From contig NZ_BMQY01000006.1 in assembly GCF_014648355.1 (NCBI RefSeq), positions 1 to 64,000 on the forward strand: a stretch of DNA of 64,000 bases, written 5' to 3'. Positions 41,186 through 50,561 of the stretch are shown one piece after another; position 1 is the stretch's first letter; every line of letters begins with the position of its first letter. The position numbers were made by a program, and so were the translations under genes. The notes under the pieces are model-generated. The model worked only from the letters and a program-made list of their open reading frames with translations. It was not told where the DNA came from and made no database searches. Origin of the DNA: Couchioplanes azureus. Lineage in GTDB: Bacteria > Actinomycetota > Actinomycetes > Mycobacteriales > Micromonosporaceae.

Positions 41186-43822
41186 GTGGCTTTGTCGTCC
41201 ACTGGGAACACGGCCGGCCGCCGCCGGCGGTGGCGCGAGTCCGAGGGCTGCGCGGCCACCGCGGGCGCGGTGCTGGCCATGGCGTCCTACTGCCTCGCAC
41301 TGTTCGCCCGGGACACCTATCCGTTCGGCGACCAGTCCCGAGCCGTGAACGATCTGGCCAACCAGTTCATCCCCTTCCATGCCATGCTGTGGGACCTGGA
41401 GCATGGCGAGGCCAGCGGTGACCTCCTGTTCAACTGGAGCAGCGGCTACGGCGTGCCGTTCCTCGGCGACTTCGTCACCTACCTCGGCAACCCGTTCTCC
41501 TGGCTCGTCGGCCTCTTCCCGCGGGACCTGGTCGACCTGCCGGTCTTCCTCGTGACGCTGTTCAGCATCGGCCTCGGCACCGCGCTGATGACCGTCTTCC
41601 TCGGCCGGCTGCGGGCCGGCTCGCCCTGGGGCCGGGCGCTGCTCGGCGTCGGCTACGGGCTGTCCGCCTGGGTGGTCAACGACGGCACCTACGACCCCAT
41701 GTGGATGTGGGGGATCGTCGGCCTGCCGCTCATCCTCCTCGCCATGGACCGGTGCCTGCGGGGGCGCAACTGGGCCCTCAGCAGCCTGCTGGTGGCCCTC
41801 GCCTGGGCGGGAAACTTCTACACCGCGGCCATGGCGACCATCGCCGCCGTGGCGGTGCTGCTGGCCCGGCTGATCCTCGCCGGCGGTCCGCTGCGTGACC
41901 GGTTCGTCACGCTGCTCCGGGCGGGGGTCATGACACTGGTCGGGGTGCTGCTCACCGCCCCCGTCCTCACCGTCAGCATGCTGGCCAGCAAGGGCTCCCA
42001 GCCCCCACCACCGGCCACCTACCGGGGCACGCCCGACGCTCTCGCGGTCCTCGCCCAGCTCCTGCCGGGCGGCCGCGCGGACTCCGCCATGCCGAACATC
42101 TTCATCGGCATCCTCGGTCTGCTGCTGGTCGCGGCCTTCCCGTTCCACCGCAAGGTCGCGCCGAAGGAGCGACTGGTCTGGCTGTCGCTCCTCACGCTGG
42201 TGACCCTGTCCCAGCTCTGGCGGCCGGGCATCCTGCTCTGGCACGGGTTCGCCCTGCCCAACGGCAGCCCCTACCGGGCGTCGTTCGTCATCACCGGCCT
42301 GCTTGTCATGATCGCCTGGCTGTCGCTGGCCCGGCGGCCCGATCCCGTCGCCCTGCTCGCCGGTGGCGGCCTGACCGCGGCCATCCTGCTGCTCTGCCAG
42401 AACCAACCCGCCGTCCGGGGCGGGACCTGGCTCACGGTGCTGGTGGGCGGCCCCGCGATGGTGGGCGCGCTGCTCGTGCTGCACTGGCGGCGGGAGGATC
42501 GGCGGCGGGCGGCCGCCTGGGCCCGCGCCGGTGCCGCGACGGTGCTGGCGGCCGGGGTCTTCGTCGGCACGGCCTACTCCGCGTACGCCCCGGACGCGAT
42601 CCGTTCCACCATTGCGTTCTTCGACCCGCTGCCGAGCATGACCGAGGCTGCGACCCGCGCGGCCTTCGCCGACGTCCAACGGTCGCGGCAGTGGCCGCAG
42701 CAGCGCACCGAGACGGGGCCGCACCGCTTCGCCAACAACGACCCCGCCCTGCTCCGCGGCGAGGGCGCCCGCTACTACAGCAGTTACCTGCCAGCGAAGA
42801 CCGCCGAGGCGCTCCAGGGTATCGGCATCAGCTGGACCATGCGGGGACGGCACATCCACAGCCCCGAGGATCCGGTGACCCGCGCGCTGATGGGCGTGAT
42901 TGCCTACCTCGAACCGCGTCCCGGGGGCTACGCGCTGACCCCCGCGGGCCCGGCGGCACCGCTCGTCACGGTGCACCCCGGCGACGCCGCGGGCCGCGCG
43001 GTCACGGACTCCGTCTACGCCCGTCAGCAGGCGTTGCTGGGCGCCACCGTGTACGACGTACCCGAACTGCGGCACACCGCGGGCCCGGCGCCCGTCCGGA
43101 CAGCGGACGGCTGGCGCATCCCGGCGGCCCGCAAGGGCGATCCCCGCACGGTGTTCTCGGCGCGCTGCACCCCGGGCAGCGACGCGTACTTCTACGACAG
43201 CTGGTTCGCCGGGCGGGTGCGGGGGCCGCAGTTCGATCTCCGCTTCCCCGGGAGCGAGGCGATGAACAGCAATCCGCTGCGGTTCCTGGGCACCGTGCCC
43301 GCCACGGGCGAGGTCCGGCTCGAGGTGAGCGCCGCGCGCACCCAGAACGTGTCCGGCGACGTGCTGGGCTGCCTCGATCGCGGCAAACTCGCGAATGCCG
43401 TGGCACGCCTGCGGGCGACCGGCGCGACCCGGGTCGAGACGGGCGGGCACACCATCAGCGCGGTGCTGCCCGCATCCAGTGCCGGGATGGCCGTGATCAA
43501 GGTGACCGCCGTCGACGGCTGGACGTGCTCGACCGACCGCCGCGGTGCCGTCGCGCCGACGTCTTTCCACGGGTTCCTCGGCGTACCGCTGGAGGGTGGG
43601 GCGTCCCGGGTGGACTGTTCCTACCAGCCACCGGGACTCCGCGCGGGACTGTTCGTCAGCGCGCTGGCGCTCGCCGCGCTCCTGGCGGGGCTGCTGTGGA
43701 ACAGGCTCGCGGTGCGGCTCGACCGGCGCCGCTCGCCCGCCGCCGGCCCCGAGCTGCCGCAGCCACGGTGGCCCGTGCACGACGCGGCGGACGACGAGCG
43801 GGGCGTTCCCGCCGGAAGGTGA
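41186..43822 (+). CDS. YfhO-family membrane glycosyltransferase-like protein
   Basis: 878 residues, GTG start with GGGGGGA upstream. About 12 membrane helices in the first ~480 residues with YFHO marks (DLANQFIPFHAMLWDLEHG, LFNWSSGYGVPFLGDFVTYLGNPFSWL), a long extracytoplasmic part, and one final helix near residue 825. YfhO (GtrC-like) proteins transfer a sugar from undecaprenyl-phosphate to lipoteichoic acid in Firmicutes, working with a GtrB-like GT2 and a GtrA-like flippase. Both of those are encoded here on the opposite strand immediately downstream, making this the acceptor-side enzyme of that set. The sugar and acceptor here are unknown. Confidence 0.85.
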   Translation: MALSSTGNTAGRRRRWRESEGCAATAGAVLAMASYCLALFARDTYPFGDQSRAVNDLANQFIPFHAMLWDLEHGEASGDLLFNWSSGYGVPFLGDFVTYLGNPFSWLVGLFPRDLVDLPVFLVTLFSIGLGTALMTVFLGRLRAGSPWGRALLGVGYGLSAWVVNDGTYDPMWMWGIVGLPLILLAMDRCLRGRNWALSSLLVALAWAGNFYTAAMATIAAVAVLLARLILAGGPLRDRFVTLLRAGVMTLVGVLLTAPVLTVSMLASKGSQPPPPATYRGTPDALAVLAQLLPGGRADSAMPNIFIGILGLLLVAAFPFHRKVAPKERLVWLSLLTLVTLSQLWRPGILLWHGFALPNGSPYRASFVITGLLVMIAWLSLARRPDPVALLAGGGLTAAILLLCQNQPAVRGGTWLTVLVGGPAMVGALLVLHWRREDRRRAAAWARAGAATVLAAGVFVGTAYSAYAPDAIRSTIAFFDPLPSMTEAATRAAFADVQRSRQWPQQRTETGPHRFANNDPALLRGEGARYYSSYLPAKTAEALQGIGISWTMRGRHIHSPEDPVTRALMGVIAYLEPRPGGYALTPAGPAAPLVTVHPGDAAGRAVTDSVYARQQALLGATVYDVPELRHTAGPAPVRTADGWRIPAARKGDPRTVFSARCTPGSDAYFYDSWFAGRVRGPQFDLRFPGSEAMNSNPLRFLGTVPATGEVRLEVSAARTQNVSGDVLGCLDRGKLANAVARLRATGATRVETGGHTISAVLPASSAGMAVIKVTAVDGWTCSTDRRGAVAPTSFHGFLGVPLEGGASRVDCSYQPPGLRAGLFVSALALAALLAGLLWNRLAVRLDRRRSPAAGPELPQPRWPVHDAADDERGVPAGR

Positions 43823-43834
43823 CGGCCGTACGGG

Positions 43835-44275
43835 TCAGCGGCCGCGCGCGAGAGCACGGGGCCGGCCGGGTTCCAGCGACCCGTCGTCCGCGCCGGCGGC
43901 GGCGTCCCGGTGCGTCAGGATGCGGCGCGAGAGCAGGAAGGTGACCGGGATGGCGGCCGCCGCGGCGGCCAGCGGAGCGATCCGCTCGCCGGTCCCGAAC
44001 CACTCCACCAGCACGAAGACGCCCACCGAGGTGACCACGAAGTTCGTCAGGTTGGTCAGCGGGAACAGCAGGAACTTCCGCCAGGTCGGCCGGGTGCGGT
44101 AGGTGATGTAGGTGTTGAGGAAGAACGAGCCCACCATGCTGATCAGGAACGCGATCACGAACGCCGGGTAGTAGGGCAGCCAGGTGTGCAGCGCGAGGTA
44201 CAGCACGTAGAACGTGCCGGTGTTGATCACACCGACCACGGCGAACTTGACCAGCTGGGCCAGCTGGACCGGCAT
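43835..44275 (-). CDS. GtrA-family flippase-like membrane protein
   Basis: 146 residues, four helices, GtrA/DPMS domain: LVKFAVVGVINTGTFYVLYLAL, FLISMVGSFFLNTYITYRTRP, FLLSRRILTHR. GtrA proteins are proposed to flip undecaprenyl-phosphate-sugar across the membrane. The start overlaps the upstream GT2 stop by one base (TGATG), so the two are coupled. The short basic tail ends 12 bases from the YfhO gene stop on the other strand. Confidence 0.88.
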   Translation of the reverse strand: MPVQLAQLVKFAVVGVINTGTFYVLYLALHTWLPYYPAFVIAFLISMVGSFFLNTYITYRTRPTWRKFLLFPLTNLTNFVVTSVGVFVLVEWFGTGERIAPLAAAAAAIPVTFLLSRRILTHRDAAAGADDGSLEPGRPRALARGR

Positions 44276-45312
44276 CAGCGGGCCCGCCCCGCGGCCGCCA
44301 CCCGGCTGTCCGCGCCCGGCTCCTGCGGCGCGGTCGCGCGCGGTGAGATGAAGGCCTGACCGCCCGCGCCCTTGCCGCCGAACGCCTCGCGGGGCACGTT
44401 GGTCTCCTTGATCAGGAAGTGCGGGCGGCGCTTCGACTCGTAGTAGACCCGCCCGATGTACTCGCCGATCAGCCCCAGCATGGCCATCTGCAGTCCGCCG
44501 AGGCCCACGACGGCGACCAGCAGGGTCACATAGCCGGGCGTCTCGACCCCACCGGCGATCGCGGCCACCGTGATCCACCCGGCGTAGAGGCCGGCGAGCG
44601 CCGCCAGGACCAGGCCCACGTAGATGGCCAGCCGCAGCGGACGGCTGTTGAAGGAGATCAGGCCGTCGATGCCGTAGTTGAGCAGCGCGCCGAACCGCCA
44701 CTTCGTCGCGCCGGCCTCCCGCGCGACGTTGCGGTAGTCGAAGGTGACCGTGTCGAAGCCGATCCAGGAGAACAGGCCCTTGGAGAAGCGGTTGGACTCC
44801 GGCAGCGAGAGCAGGGCGTCGACCGCAGCGCGGGAGAGCAACCGGAAATCGCCGACGCCGTCGGTGAGCTCGACGTCGACCATCCGGTTGATGAGACGGT
44901 AGTACAGCCGGCTCACCAGGCTGCGCAGCCACCGGTCGCCGTCGCGGGTCCGCCGCGCCACCACCTGGTCGTGACCGCGGCGGTGGAGTTCGATCATCCG
45001 CTGGATCAGCTCCGGCGGGTGCTGGAGGTCGGCGTCCATCAGCACGACGGCGTCGCCGGTGGCCTCCCGCAGACCGGCGAGCATGCCCGCCTCCTTGCCG
45101 AAGTTGCGGCTGAAGGACACGTAACGCGTGCTGTCCGGGTGCCGCCTCGCCAGGGCGCGCAACCGGTCCAGGGTGGCATCGGCACTGCCGTCGTCGACAT
45201 AGCACAGCTCGTACTCCACGCCGAGCCGGCCCAGCGTCGCGCGGATTCTCTCATCGAAAAGCTCGATGACGTCTTCCTCGTTGAAGCACGGAACGACAAT
45301 TGACAGGAGCAT
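44275..45312 (-). CDS. GtrB-type polyprenyl-phosphate glycosyltransferase
   Basis: 345 residues from ATG 45312. GT-A domain first (LSIVVPCFNEEDVI, CYVDDGSADAT, VVLMDADLQHPP with DxD, VGDFRLLSR, RFSKGLFSWIGF), then two C-terminal helices (~235-300) and a cytosolic tail with VYYESKRRPHFLI. This is the CsbB/GtrB/DPM1-like pattern that makes undecaprenyl-phosphate-sugar, which GtrA flips and YfhO uses. The extra ~35-residue tail after the helices is Gly/Ala-rich and not part of the core. Confidence 0.92.
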   Translation of the reverse strand: MLLSIVVPCFNEEDVIELFDERIRATLGRLGVEYELCYVDDGSADATLDRLRALARRHPDSTRYVSFSRNFGKEAGMLAGLREATGDAVVLMDADLQHPPELIQRMIELHRRGHDQVVARRTRDGDRWLRSLVSRLYYRLINRMVDVELTDGVGDFRLLSRAAVDALLSLPESNRFSKGLFSWIGFDTVTFDYRNVAREAGATKWRFGALLNYGIDGLISFNSRPLRLAIYVGLVLAALAGLYAGWITVAAIAGGVETPGYVTLLVAVVGLGGLQMAMLGLIGEYIGRVYYESKRRPHFLIKETNVPREAFGGKGAGGQAFISPRATAPQEPGADSRVAAAGRAR

Positions 45313-45798
45313 GGAGTCACTTCCGAAAGCGTTGATTTCCCCGTGTAGAGCCGGCCGGCTCGCCGCCCCTGCCGGCATGCTACACACGGCGATCCAGTCC
45401 GGAAGTGCAAGATCATCGGGCCGGTGAGCGGCCTGCCCACTAAGCTCAGGGCACCGTGGAATGCGCTGGTCATCGCGATCCTCGACCCAGCGGGCGTCCA
45501 CTATGGATAACGGTCCGGAGACTTCCCGCGGCTATCTCATAGTGATCGTGATCTTCTTCACCGGGACCGCCCGGCGAAAGGGAATTCCGCGGCGCCGAAA
45601 TCGATGCGGCCGCGCGCTGGATTCCCCGGGACACCGCCGGCACCATCGCGTCACGATTTGTCGGCGGCACACCCCATGCGACCCCTGCCGACCCGCCGGC
45701 ACGAGCGCGACATCTAAACATGGAACAGTGACAAGATCTACACCGATCGGTGCCCGGCGCCCACGCAGACGCCCCTGAGCTGCATCGATGCACTTTGA

Positions 45799-45817
45799 GA
45801 GGTGAGCCACTCACCTC
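45799..45817. promoter_or_regulatory. Perfect 8-bp inverted repeat, candidate operator
   Basis: GAGGTGAG and CTCACCTC flank a 3-base spacer, six bases before a promoter-like -35 element. The position and symmetry suit a dimeric regulator controlling the secreted ALF protein. Confidence 0.5.
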
Positions 45818-45823
45818 CCGTTC

Positions 45824-45852
45824 TTGCCTGACGACCCCGTCGCCGCTACGGT
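45824..45852 (+). promoter_or_regulatory. Candidate promoter for the ALF-repeat gene
   Basis: TTGCCT (45824-45829), a 17-base spacer and TACGGT (45847-45852) match a SigA/HrdB-type promoter, 137 bases before the start codon. Prediction only. Confidence 0.45.
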
Positions 45853-45988
45853 CTGCCACTGCATCGCCGGCCGACGTCCGGCACCGCATCGTTACGACAG
45901 CCATTCCTGCCACCCGCGCCGAGGCTTGCCCGCCTGTAGCCACCGGCGCGTGCGCTGCCGCTCGCCTTCTCATCGGGGGAACACTGAT

Positions 45989-48304
45989 ATGACAGCCTCG
46001 ACCCGCGCGTCGAACTGGCGGTTGCTCACCGCCGGGCTCGCCGCGGTCACCCTCACCACCGCCCTGCCCTCCGTCGCCCAGGCGGCCCCGGCCTCGCCCG
46101 TCACCGCGGGCGTGCTGGCCGCCGCCGAGGCCGACGCCGGCCTGGCGACGTACGAACAGAAGCTGGCCGTGGCCGTGAAGTTCGGCCGCGGCGACGACAC
46201 GGCCCTCGTGGAGCGCGGTGACCGCGACTTCGTCATCGAGATCTGGAAGCACGTCAAGGACAACGGCGACTTCCTCGAGGTACGCGCCGCCGCCGAGCAG
46301 GCCTACGGCACCATGTCCGACGACGTCAACCCGGACGCCACCAGCGAGGCCTGCTACGAGTTCATCACCACCGGCGTGTTCGCCGCGTACGACCGCGACA
46401 TCGAGCGCGAGAAGCGGGAGGCCGAGGCGAAGCGCCTGTCCGACCAGGCCCGCGCCGCCGCCGCGGCCAGCATCGACGTCGTCGCCGACGCGGCCATGCT
46501 CGGCGGCACCGACGCCGACTTCGCCCGGCTCATCTGGACGCGCGTCGAGAACGACGCCAAGTGGCCCAAGGTCAAGGCCGCCGCGGCCGCTGCGGTCGGC
46601 GGCACCGCGGAGCAGCAGCGCGAGTTCATCGCCGCCGGCCTGGCGGCCGCCGCCAAGCAGGACACCGACCAGCGCATCGCCGACGACCAGGCGAAGACCG
46701 AGGCGGAGAAGGCCGCGGCCCGCGCCCGCGCCGCGAAGCAGTTCGCCGCCAACCGGATCGGCCTGCCCGTCACCGAGCAGCTGCTGAGCATGCCGGATCG
46801 TGACTTCGTCGTCTCGGTCTGGAACCACGAGGCGGACGGCACGGAGGTCCAGGTCGCCGCGATCAGCGCCGCGCGCAACCTCGACCCCGCCGCCTGGAAG
46901 GCGTTCATCGACACCGGCATCCACCAGGCCAAGGACCGCGACATCCAGAAGGCCCTGGAGGCCGTCGAGGCGGAGGACCGGCGCCAGGCCAAGGACGTCC
47001 AGACCCGCGCCGAGAAGGCCGGCAACCGCAACCTGGCCCTGGCCGCGCGCAACGCCCTGGCCGGCAACGCCGACGCGGTCGCCGCCTTCGTCCGCCAGGG
47101 ACAGTACGAGATCCGGCCGGACCTGCCCGACCGGCTCCAGGCCGGCCACACCGGCATGTGCCTCGGCGTGCCGAGCGGCTCGCTGAAGAAGGGCGAGCAC
47201 ATCATCCAGTGGCAGTGCAGCGCCGCCCAGGACCAGGGCTGGGTCTTCCTGCCCAAGGCGGACGGCTACTTCGAGGTGCGCAACAGCCGCAGCGGCCAGT
47301 GCCTCGCCATCGGCTCGGGGTCCAAGGAGGACAGCGCCCACGCCATCCAGTGGACCTGCAACGGCGGCAAGGAACAGCTGTGGGCACCGCAGACCGACAG
47401 CACCGGGCTGACCCGGTTGAAGAACAACAACAGCGGCAAGTGCCTGGGCATCCTCGACGCCGCGAAGACCGGCGCCGCCCACGCCGTCCAGGAGCCGTGC
47501 GCCGCCAAGCCCGAGCTGGGCTGGCACAAGCGCCCCCGCGGACTGGTCAACTTCTCGGCCGGCTCGTTCAACGGCGACGCTCGCGAGGACCTGCTCGCCG
47601 TCGAGCTCAGCAGCGGCAAGCTGTGGCTCTACCCCGGCACCGCCAAGGCTGACGCGTTCGCCGCCCGCGTGGCGATCGGCGGCGGCTGGAACACCATGGA
47701 CAAGCTCACCACGGGCAAGTTCAACCGCGACGAGCACGACGACCTGATCGCGGTGGACAAGGGCACCGGCAAGCTGTACCTCTACCCCGGCACCGGCCGT
47801 GCGGCCCTCGGCGCGCGCGTCGAGATCGGCACCGGGTGGAACGGCATGGAGAAGCTGGCCGCGGGCCGCTTCAACGGCGACGCCCACGAGGACCTCATCG
47901 CCGTGGAGGCCTCCTCCGACAAGCTCTGGCTCTACCCCGGCACCGCCGCCGGCGGAGCGTTCGGCGCGCGGGTGCTGCTCGGCACCGGCGGCTGGAACAA
48001 CATGGACAAGCTCACCGGGGGCAAGATCAACCGCGACGAGCAGGACGACCTGGTCACCGTGCAGAAGAGCACCGGCAAGCTGTTCTTCTACCCCGTCAAC
48101 GCCAACGGGACGCTCGGTGGGCGGGTCGAGATCGGCACCGGCGGCTGGAACGGCATGAGCGAGCTCACCCTCGGCCGCTTCGATGCGGACCAGCACGACG
48201 ACCTCCTGGTCACCGAGAACTCCAGTGGCAAGCTGTTCCGCTACGCGGGAACGGCGGAGGGCGGCAAGATCGGCGGCCGTACCGAGCTGGGCATCGGCGG
48301 CTGA
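45989..48304 (+). CDS. Secreted ALF-repeat, ricin-lectin and FG-GAP protein
   Basis: 771 residues from ATG 45989 with a signal peptide (cleavage near AQA-APA). Residues ~40-390 contain three or four ALF-type helical repeats, each with a DRDF-x-IW or DADF-x-IW core and coiled-coil joiners. Residues ~385-515 form a beta-trefoil with QW-type units (IIQWQC, AIQWTC) that should bind galactose-type sugars. Residues ~525-771 are five FG-GAP/VCBS-like repeats of ~48 residues (AGSFNGDAREDLLAVE, GKFNRDEHDDLIAVD and so on) with Ca-binding DxDxDG-like acid loops. It is a surface- or matrix-directed binding protein; no enzyme or toxin domain is present. Confidence 0.85.
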   Translation: MTASTRASNWRLLTAGLAAVTLTTALPSVAQAAPASPVTAGVLAAAEADAGLATYEQKLAVAVKFGRGDDTALVERGDRDFVIEIWKHVKDNGDFLEVRAAAEQAYGTMSDDVNPDATSEACYEFITTGVFAAYDRDIEREKREAEAKRLSDQARAAAAASIDVVADAAMLGGTDADFARLIWTRVENDAKWPKVKAAAAAAVGGTAEQQREFIAAGLAAAAKQDTDQRIADDQAKTEAEKAAARARAAKQFAANRIGLPVTEQLLSMPDRDFVVSVWNHEADGTEVQVAAISAARNLDPAAWKAFIDTGIHQAKDRDIQKALEAVEAEDRRQAKDVQTRAEKAGNRNLALAARNALAGNADAVAAFVRQGQYEIRPDLPDRLQAGHTGMCLGVPSGSLKKGEHIIQWQCSAAQDQGWVFLPKADGYFEVRNSRSGQCLAIGSGSKEDSAHAIQWTCNGGKEQLWAPQTDSTGLTRLKNNNSGKCLGILDAAKTGAAHAVQEPCAAKPELGWHKRPRGLVNFSAGSFNGDAREDLLAVELSSGKLWLYPGTAKADAFAARVAIGGGWNTMDKLTTGKFNRDEHDDLIAVDKGTGKLYLYPGTGRAALGARVEIGTGWNGMEKLAAGRFNGDAHEDLIAVEASSDKLWLYPGTAAGGAFGARVLLGTGGWNNMDKLTGGKINRDEQDDLVTVQKSTGKLFFYPVNANGTLGGRVEIGTGGWNGMSELTLGRFDADQHDDLLVTENSSGKLFRYAGTAEGGKIGGRTELGIGG

Positions 48305-48320
48305 CCCACGCGCACCCCGG

Positions 48321-48350
48321 GGCCGGCTCTCCACCGATGGAGGGCCGGCC
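48321..48350 (+). terminator. 13-bp hairpin after the ALF-repeat gene
   Basis: Arms 48321-48333 and 48338-48350 pair with a single G-T wobble and a 4-base loop, 16 bases after the stop. It separates the secreted protein gene from the S66 peptidase gene, which starts 27 bases farther. Confidence 0.85.
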
Positions 48351-48376
48351 TCTCGCGTGATGCTTGAATACCCGGC

Positions 48377-49420
48377 ATGCGTCCCGAACTGACTCCTCCG
48401 CCGAAGCTGGCCCCCGGTGACCGGGTGGCGGTCCTCTCGCCGTCCTTCGCCGCACCCGCCGAGTTCCCGGCGGTGCACGAGCGGAGCATGCGGCGCCTGC
48501 GGGAGGAGTTCGGGCTGCAGCCGGTGGAGTTCCCCACCACGCGGCGCCACTCGTCGCCGCGGGAGCGGGCCGCGGACCTGATGGCGGCGTACGCCGACCC
48601 CGGCATCCGCGCGGTCTTCGCGACCATCGGCGGCGACGACCAGATCACCGTGCTGCGGCACCTCGACCCGGCCGTGTTCCGGGCCGATCCCAAGCCGTTC
48701 TTCGGCTTCTCGGACAACACCAACCTGCTGAACTGGCTCTGGCACCACGGCGTCGCCGGCTATCACGGCATGTCCACGATGATGTTCCTGAGCCGCGCCA
48801 CCGGCGTCGGACCCGAGATCTCCGCCTCCCTGCGGGCGGCCCTCTTCGACGGCGGCGACCTGGAGATCACACCGGTCGGGGAGTTCCGCGAGGAGGAGCT
48901 GAACTGGGCCGACCCGGTCGCCCTCACCGGCACCGTGCCGTCGTACCCGAGCCCCGGCCGGGTGTGGCACCGCCCGGAGCGGGTGGTGACCGCGCCGACC
49001 TGGGGTGGCTGCCTGGAGTCTCTGCATCCCACGCTGGCCGCGGACCGATGGGTCCGGCCGGTCGAGGACTACGCCGGATGCGTCCTGCTGCTGGAGACCT
49101 CCGAGGAGATGCCGCCGGCCAGGAGCGTCTTCCGGATGTTGCGCGACTTCGGCGAGCGGGGCCTGCTGGAACAGTTTCCGGCCGTGGTGCTGGCCACCGC
49201 CAAGGCCACGGCGCTCTTCGACGTCCGGCCGCTCGAACGGCGGGCCGCCTACCGGGAGGAGCAGCGGGAGGCCGTGCTCGAGGCGTTCGCCGCGTACCAC
49301 CCCGAGGCGATGATCGTCTTCGGGGTGGACTTCGGGCACACCGATCCGCAGTGGGTGCTCCCGTACGGCGGCCGGATCACCGTCGACGGCCCGGCGCGCC
49401 GGATCACCGCCCACTACTGA
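48377..49420 (+). CDS. S66 family LD-carboxypeptidase / MccF-like peptidase
   Basis: 347 residues, no signal peptide. Serine peptidase marks of family S66: GDRVAVLSPSFAAPAEF start, AVFATIGGDD, nucleophile Ser in GFSDNTNL near residue 115, Glu in GGCLESLHP near 215, and His in VDFGHTDPQ near 310. S66 enzymes release terminal D-Ala from tetrapeptides in cell-wall recycling (LdcA) or cut peptidyl-nucleotide antibiotics (MccF). The 347-residue length and the GFSDNT form are closest to the MccF side. Next door is alanine racemase, so D-Ala chemistry is a good guess. The end overlaps that gene by 17 bases. Confidence 0.9.
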   Translation: MRPELTPPPKLAPGDRVAVLSPSFAAPAEFPAVHERSMRRLREEFGLQPVEFPTTRRHSSPRERAADLMAAYADPGIRAVFATIGGDDQITVLRHLDPAVFRADPKPFFGFSDNTNLLNWLWHHGVAGYHGMSTMMFLSRATGVGPEISASLRAALFDGGDLEITPVGEFREEELNWADPVALTGTVPSYPSPGRVWHRPERVVTAPTWGGCLESLHPTLAADRWVRPVEDYAGCVLLLETSEEMPPARSVFRMLRDFGERGLLEQFPAVVLATAKATALFDVRPLERRAAYREEQREAVLEAFAAYHPEAMIVFGVDFGHTDPQWVLPYGGRITVDGPARRITAHY

Positions 49421-50561
49421 GCTCGTACCGGCGGGTCACCCGTGGCCCGATGCCGGTGAGGATCTCGTGCGGGTTCGTGCCGGCCCAGTGCGCCCAGTCG
49501 GCGACGGTCGGCTCGCCGTCGTCGCCGGGACCGAACATGACGGCGTACTCGCCCGGGCGGACCGGCAGGTCGCCCACGTCCAGCACGACCTGGTCCATGC
49601 TGACCCGCCCGGCGATCGGGCAGCGCACCCCGCGGACCGCCAGCGACGCCCGCCCGGCCGCCTGGCGCGGCACGCCGTCGGCGAAGCCCAGCGCGACCAA
49701 CGCCAGGGTGGTCTCGCGCTCGGTGACGAAGTCCGGACCGTACGAGACTCCGGTACCCGGCGCCACCCGCTTGGTGAGCAGGACCTGAGCGCGTACGGTC
49801 ATCGCCGGCCGCAGCCCGAAGCACCGGCCCGGCACCGGCTCGACGCCGTAGAGGGCGATCCCCGCGCGCAGCAGGTCGTAGCGGGCCCGCGGCAGATGCA
49901 GCGCGGCGGCCGAGTTGGCCAGGTGCACGATCGGCGGTTCGAGGCCGGCGGCGGCCGCCGCCTCCCGGCCCCGCTCGAACTCGCGGAGCTGCGCCCGCAG
50001 GCCGGGGGCGTCCGGGTCCTCGGCGTTGGCCAGGTGCGACCAGAGGCCGCGGACGTGCAGCAGCCCGGCGCCGGAGAACTTGCGCGCCCAGGCGAAGAGC
50101 TGCGCCCATTCCTCGACGGGCGCACCACCGCGGGACATCCCGGTGTCGAGCTTGAGGTGGACGTTCGCCACCGTCGCGGCGCGTTCGGCCGCGTCCGCGA
50201 GCGCCTGCAGCGCCTCCACCGCACCGACGGACACGTCGATCCCGGCGGCGAGGACCTCCTCGAACGTCTCGGCCGGGGAGTAGAGCCAGAGCAGCATGGG
50301 CGCGGTCAGTCCCCGCCCACGCAGGGCGAGCGCCTCGGCCACCGAGGCCACGCCGAGCCAGGTGGCGCCGTGGCGCAGCGCCGTACGCGCGACCTGCTCG
50401 GCGCCGTGACCGAAGCCGTCCGCCTTGACCACCGCCATCATCCCCGCCGGACCGGCCGTCGCGGCGAGCAGGCGGGTGTTGCCGGCGATGGCGTTCAGGT
50501 CGACGACGGCCTCCGCCATCGCCGCGGCGGGCCGGGCATCCGCCGGCGTGGAAATCGACAC
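49404..50561 (-). CDS. alr: Alanine racemase
   Basis: 385 residues. PLP-dependent fold III enzyme: Schiff-base Lys in VVKADGFGHG (the usual Tyr of YGHG is Phe), catalytic Tyr in GTGVSYG near residue 270, LDTGMSRGG, HLANSAA and RAGIALYG as in Alr. It converts L- and D-alanine for peptidoglycan. The GTG at 50561 is the conservative start; ATG 50519 is also possible. Housekeeping alr is usually elsewhere in actinomycetes, so this may be a second copy, which I cannot check here. Confidence 0.92.
   Translation of the reverse strand: MSISTPADARPAAAMAEAVVDLNAIAGNTRLLAATAGPAGMMAVVKADGFGHGAEQVARTALRHGATWLGVASVAEALALRGRGLTAPMLLWLYSPAETFEEVLAAGIDVSVGAVEALQALADAAERAATVANVHLKLDTGMSRGGAPVEEWAQLFAWARKFSGAGLLHVRGLWSHLANAEDPDAPGLRAQLREFERGREAAAAAGLEPPIVHLANSAAALHLPRARYDLLRAGIALYGVEPVPGRCFGLRPAMTVRAQVLLTKRVAPGTGVSYGPDFVTERETTLALVALGFADGVPRQAAGRASLAVRGVRCPIAGRVSMDQVVLDVGDLPVRPGEYAVMFGPGDDGEPTVADWAHWAGTNPHEILTGIGPRVTRRYELSSGR

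Larger units (their letters stand above)
45313..45988. other. 676-base gene-free regulatory region
   Basis: Divergent gap between the GtrB gene and the ALF/ricin/FG-GAP gene. I see no coding sequence that uses actinobacterial codon patterns on either strand. It holds an AT-richer stretch (45500-45560) that may be the GtrB-side promoter, and, near 45799-45852, a palindrome and a promoter-like pair described separately. The remainder shows nothing recognisable. Confidence 0.6.

Noticed and set aside
45461-45778. Small protein-coding gene in the 676-base gap
   Set aside because: The frame is open, but the Arg/Ser/Pro-rich translation, poor codon bias and absent ribosome-binding site look like noise.
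48377-49420. Complete microcin-C-type immunity system
   Set aside because: The S66 peptidase resembles MccF, but no precursor peptide, MccB-type adenylyltransferase or dedicated exporter is adjacent.
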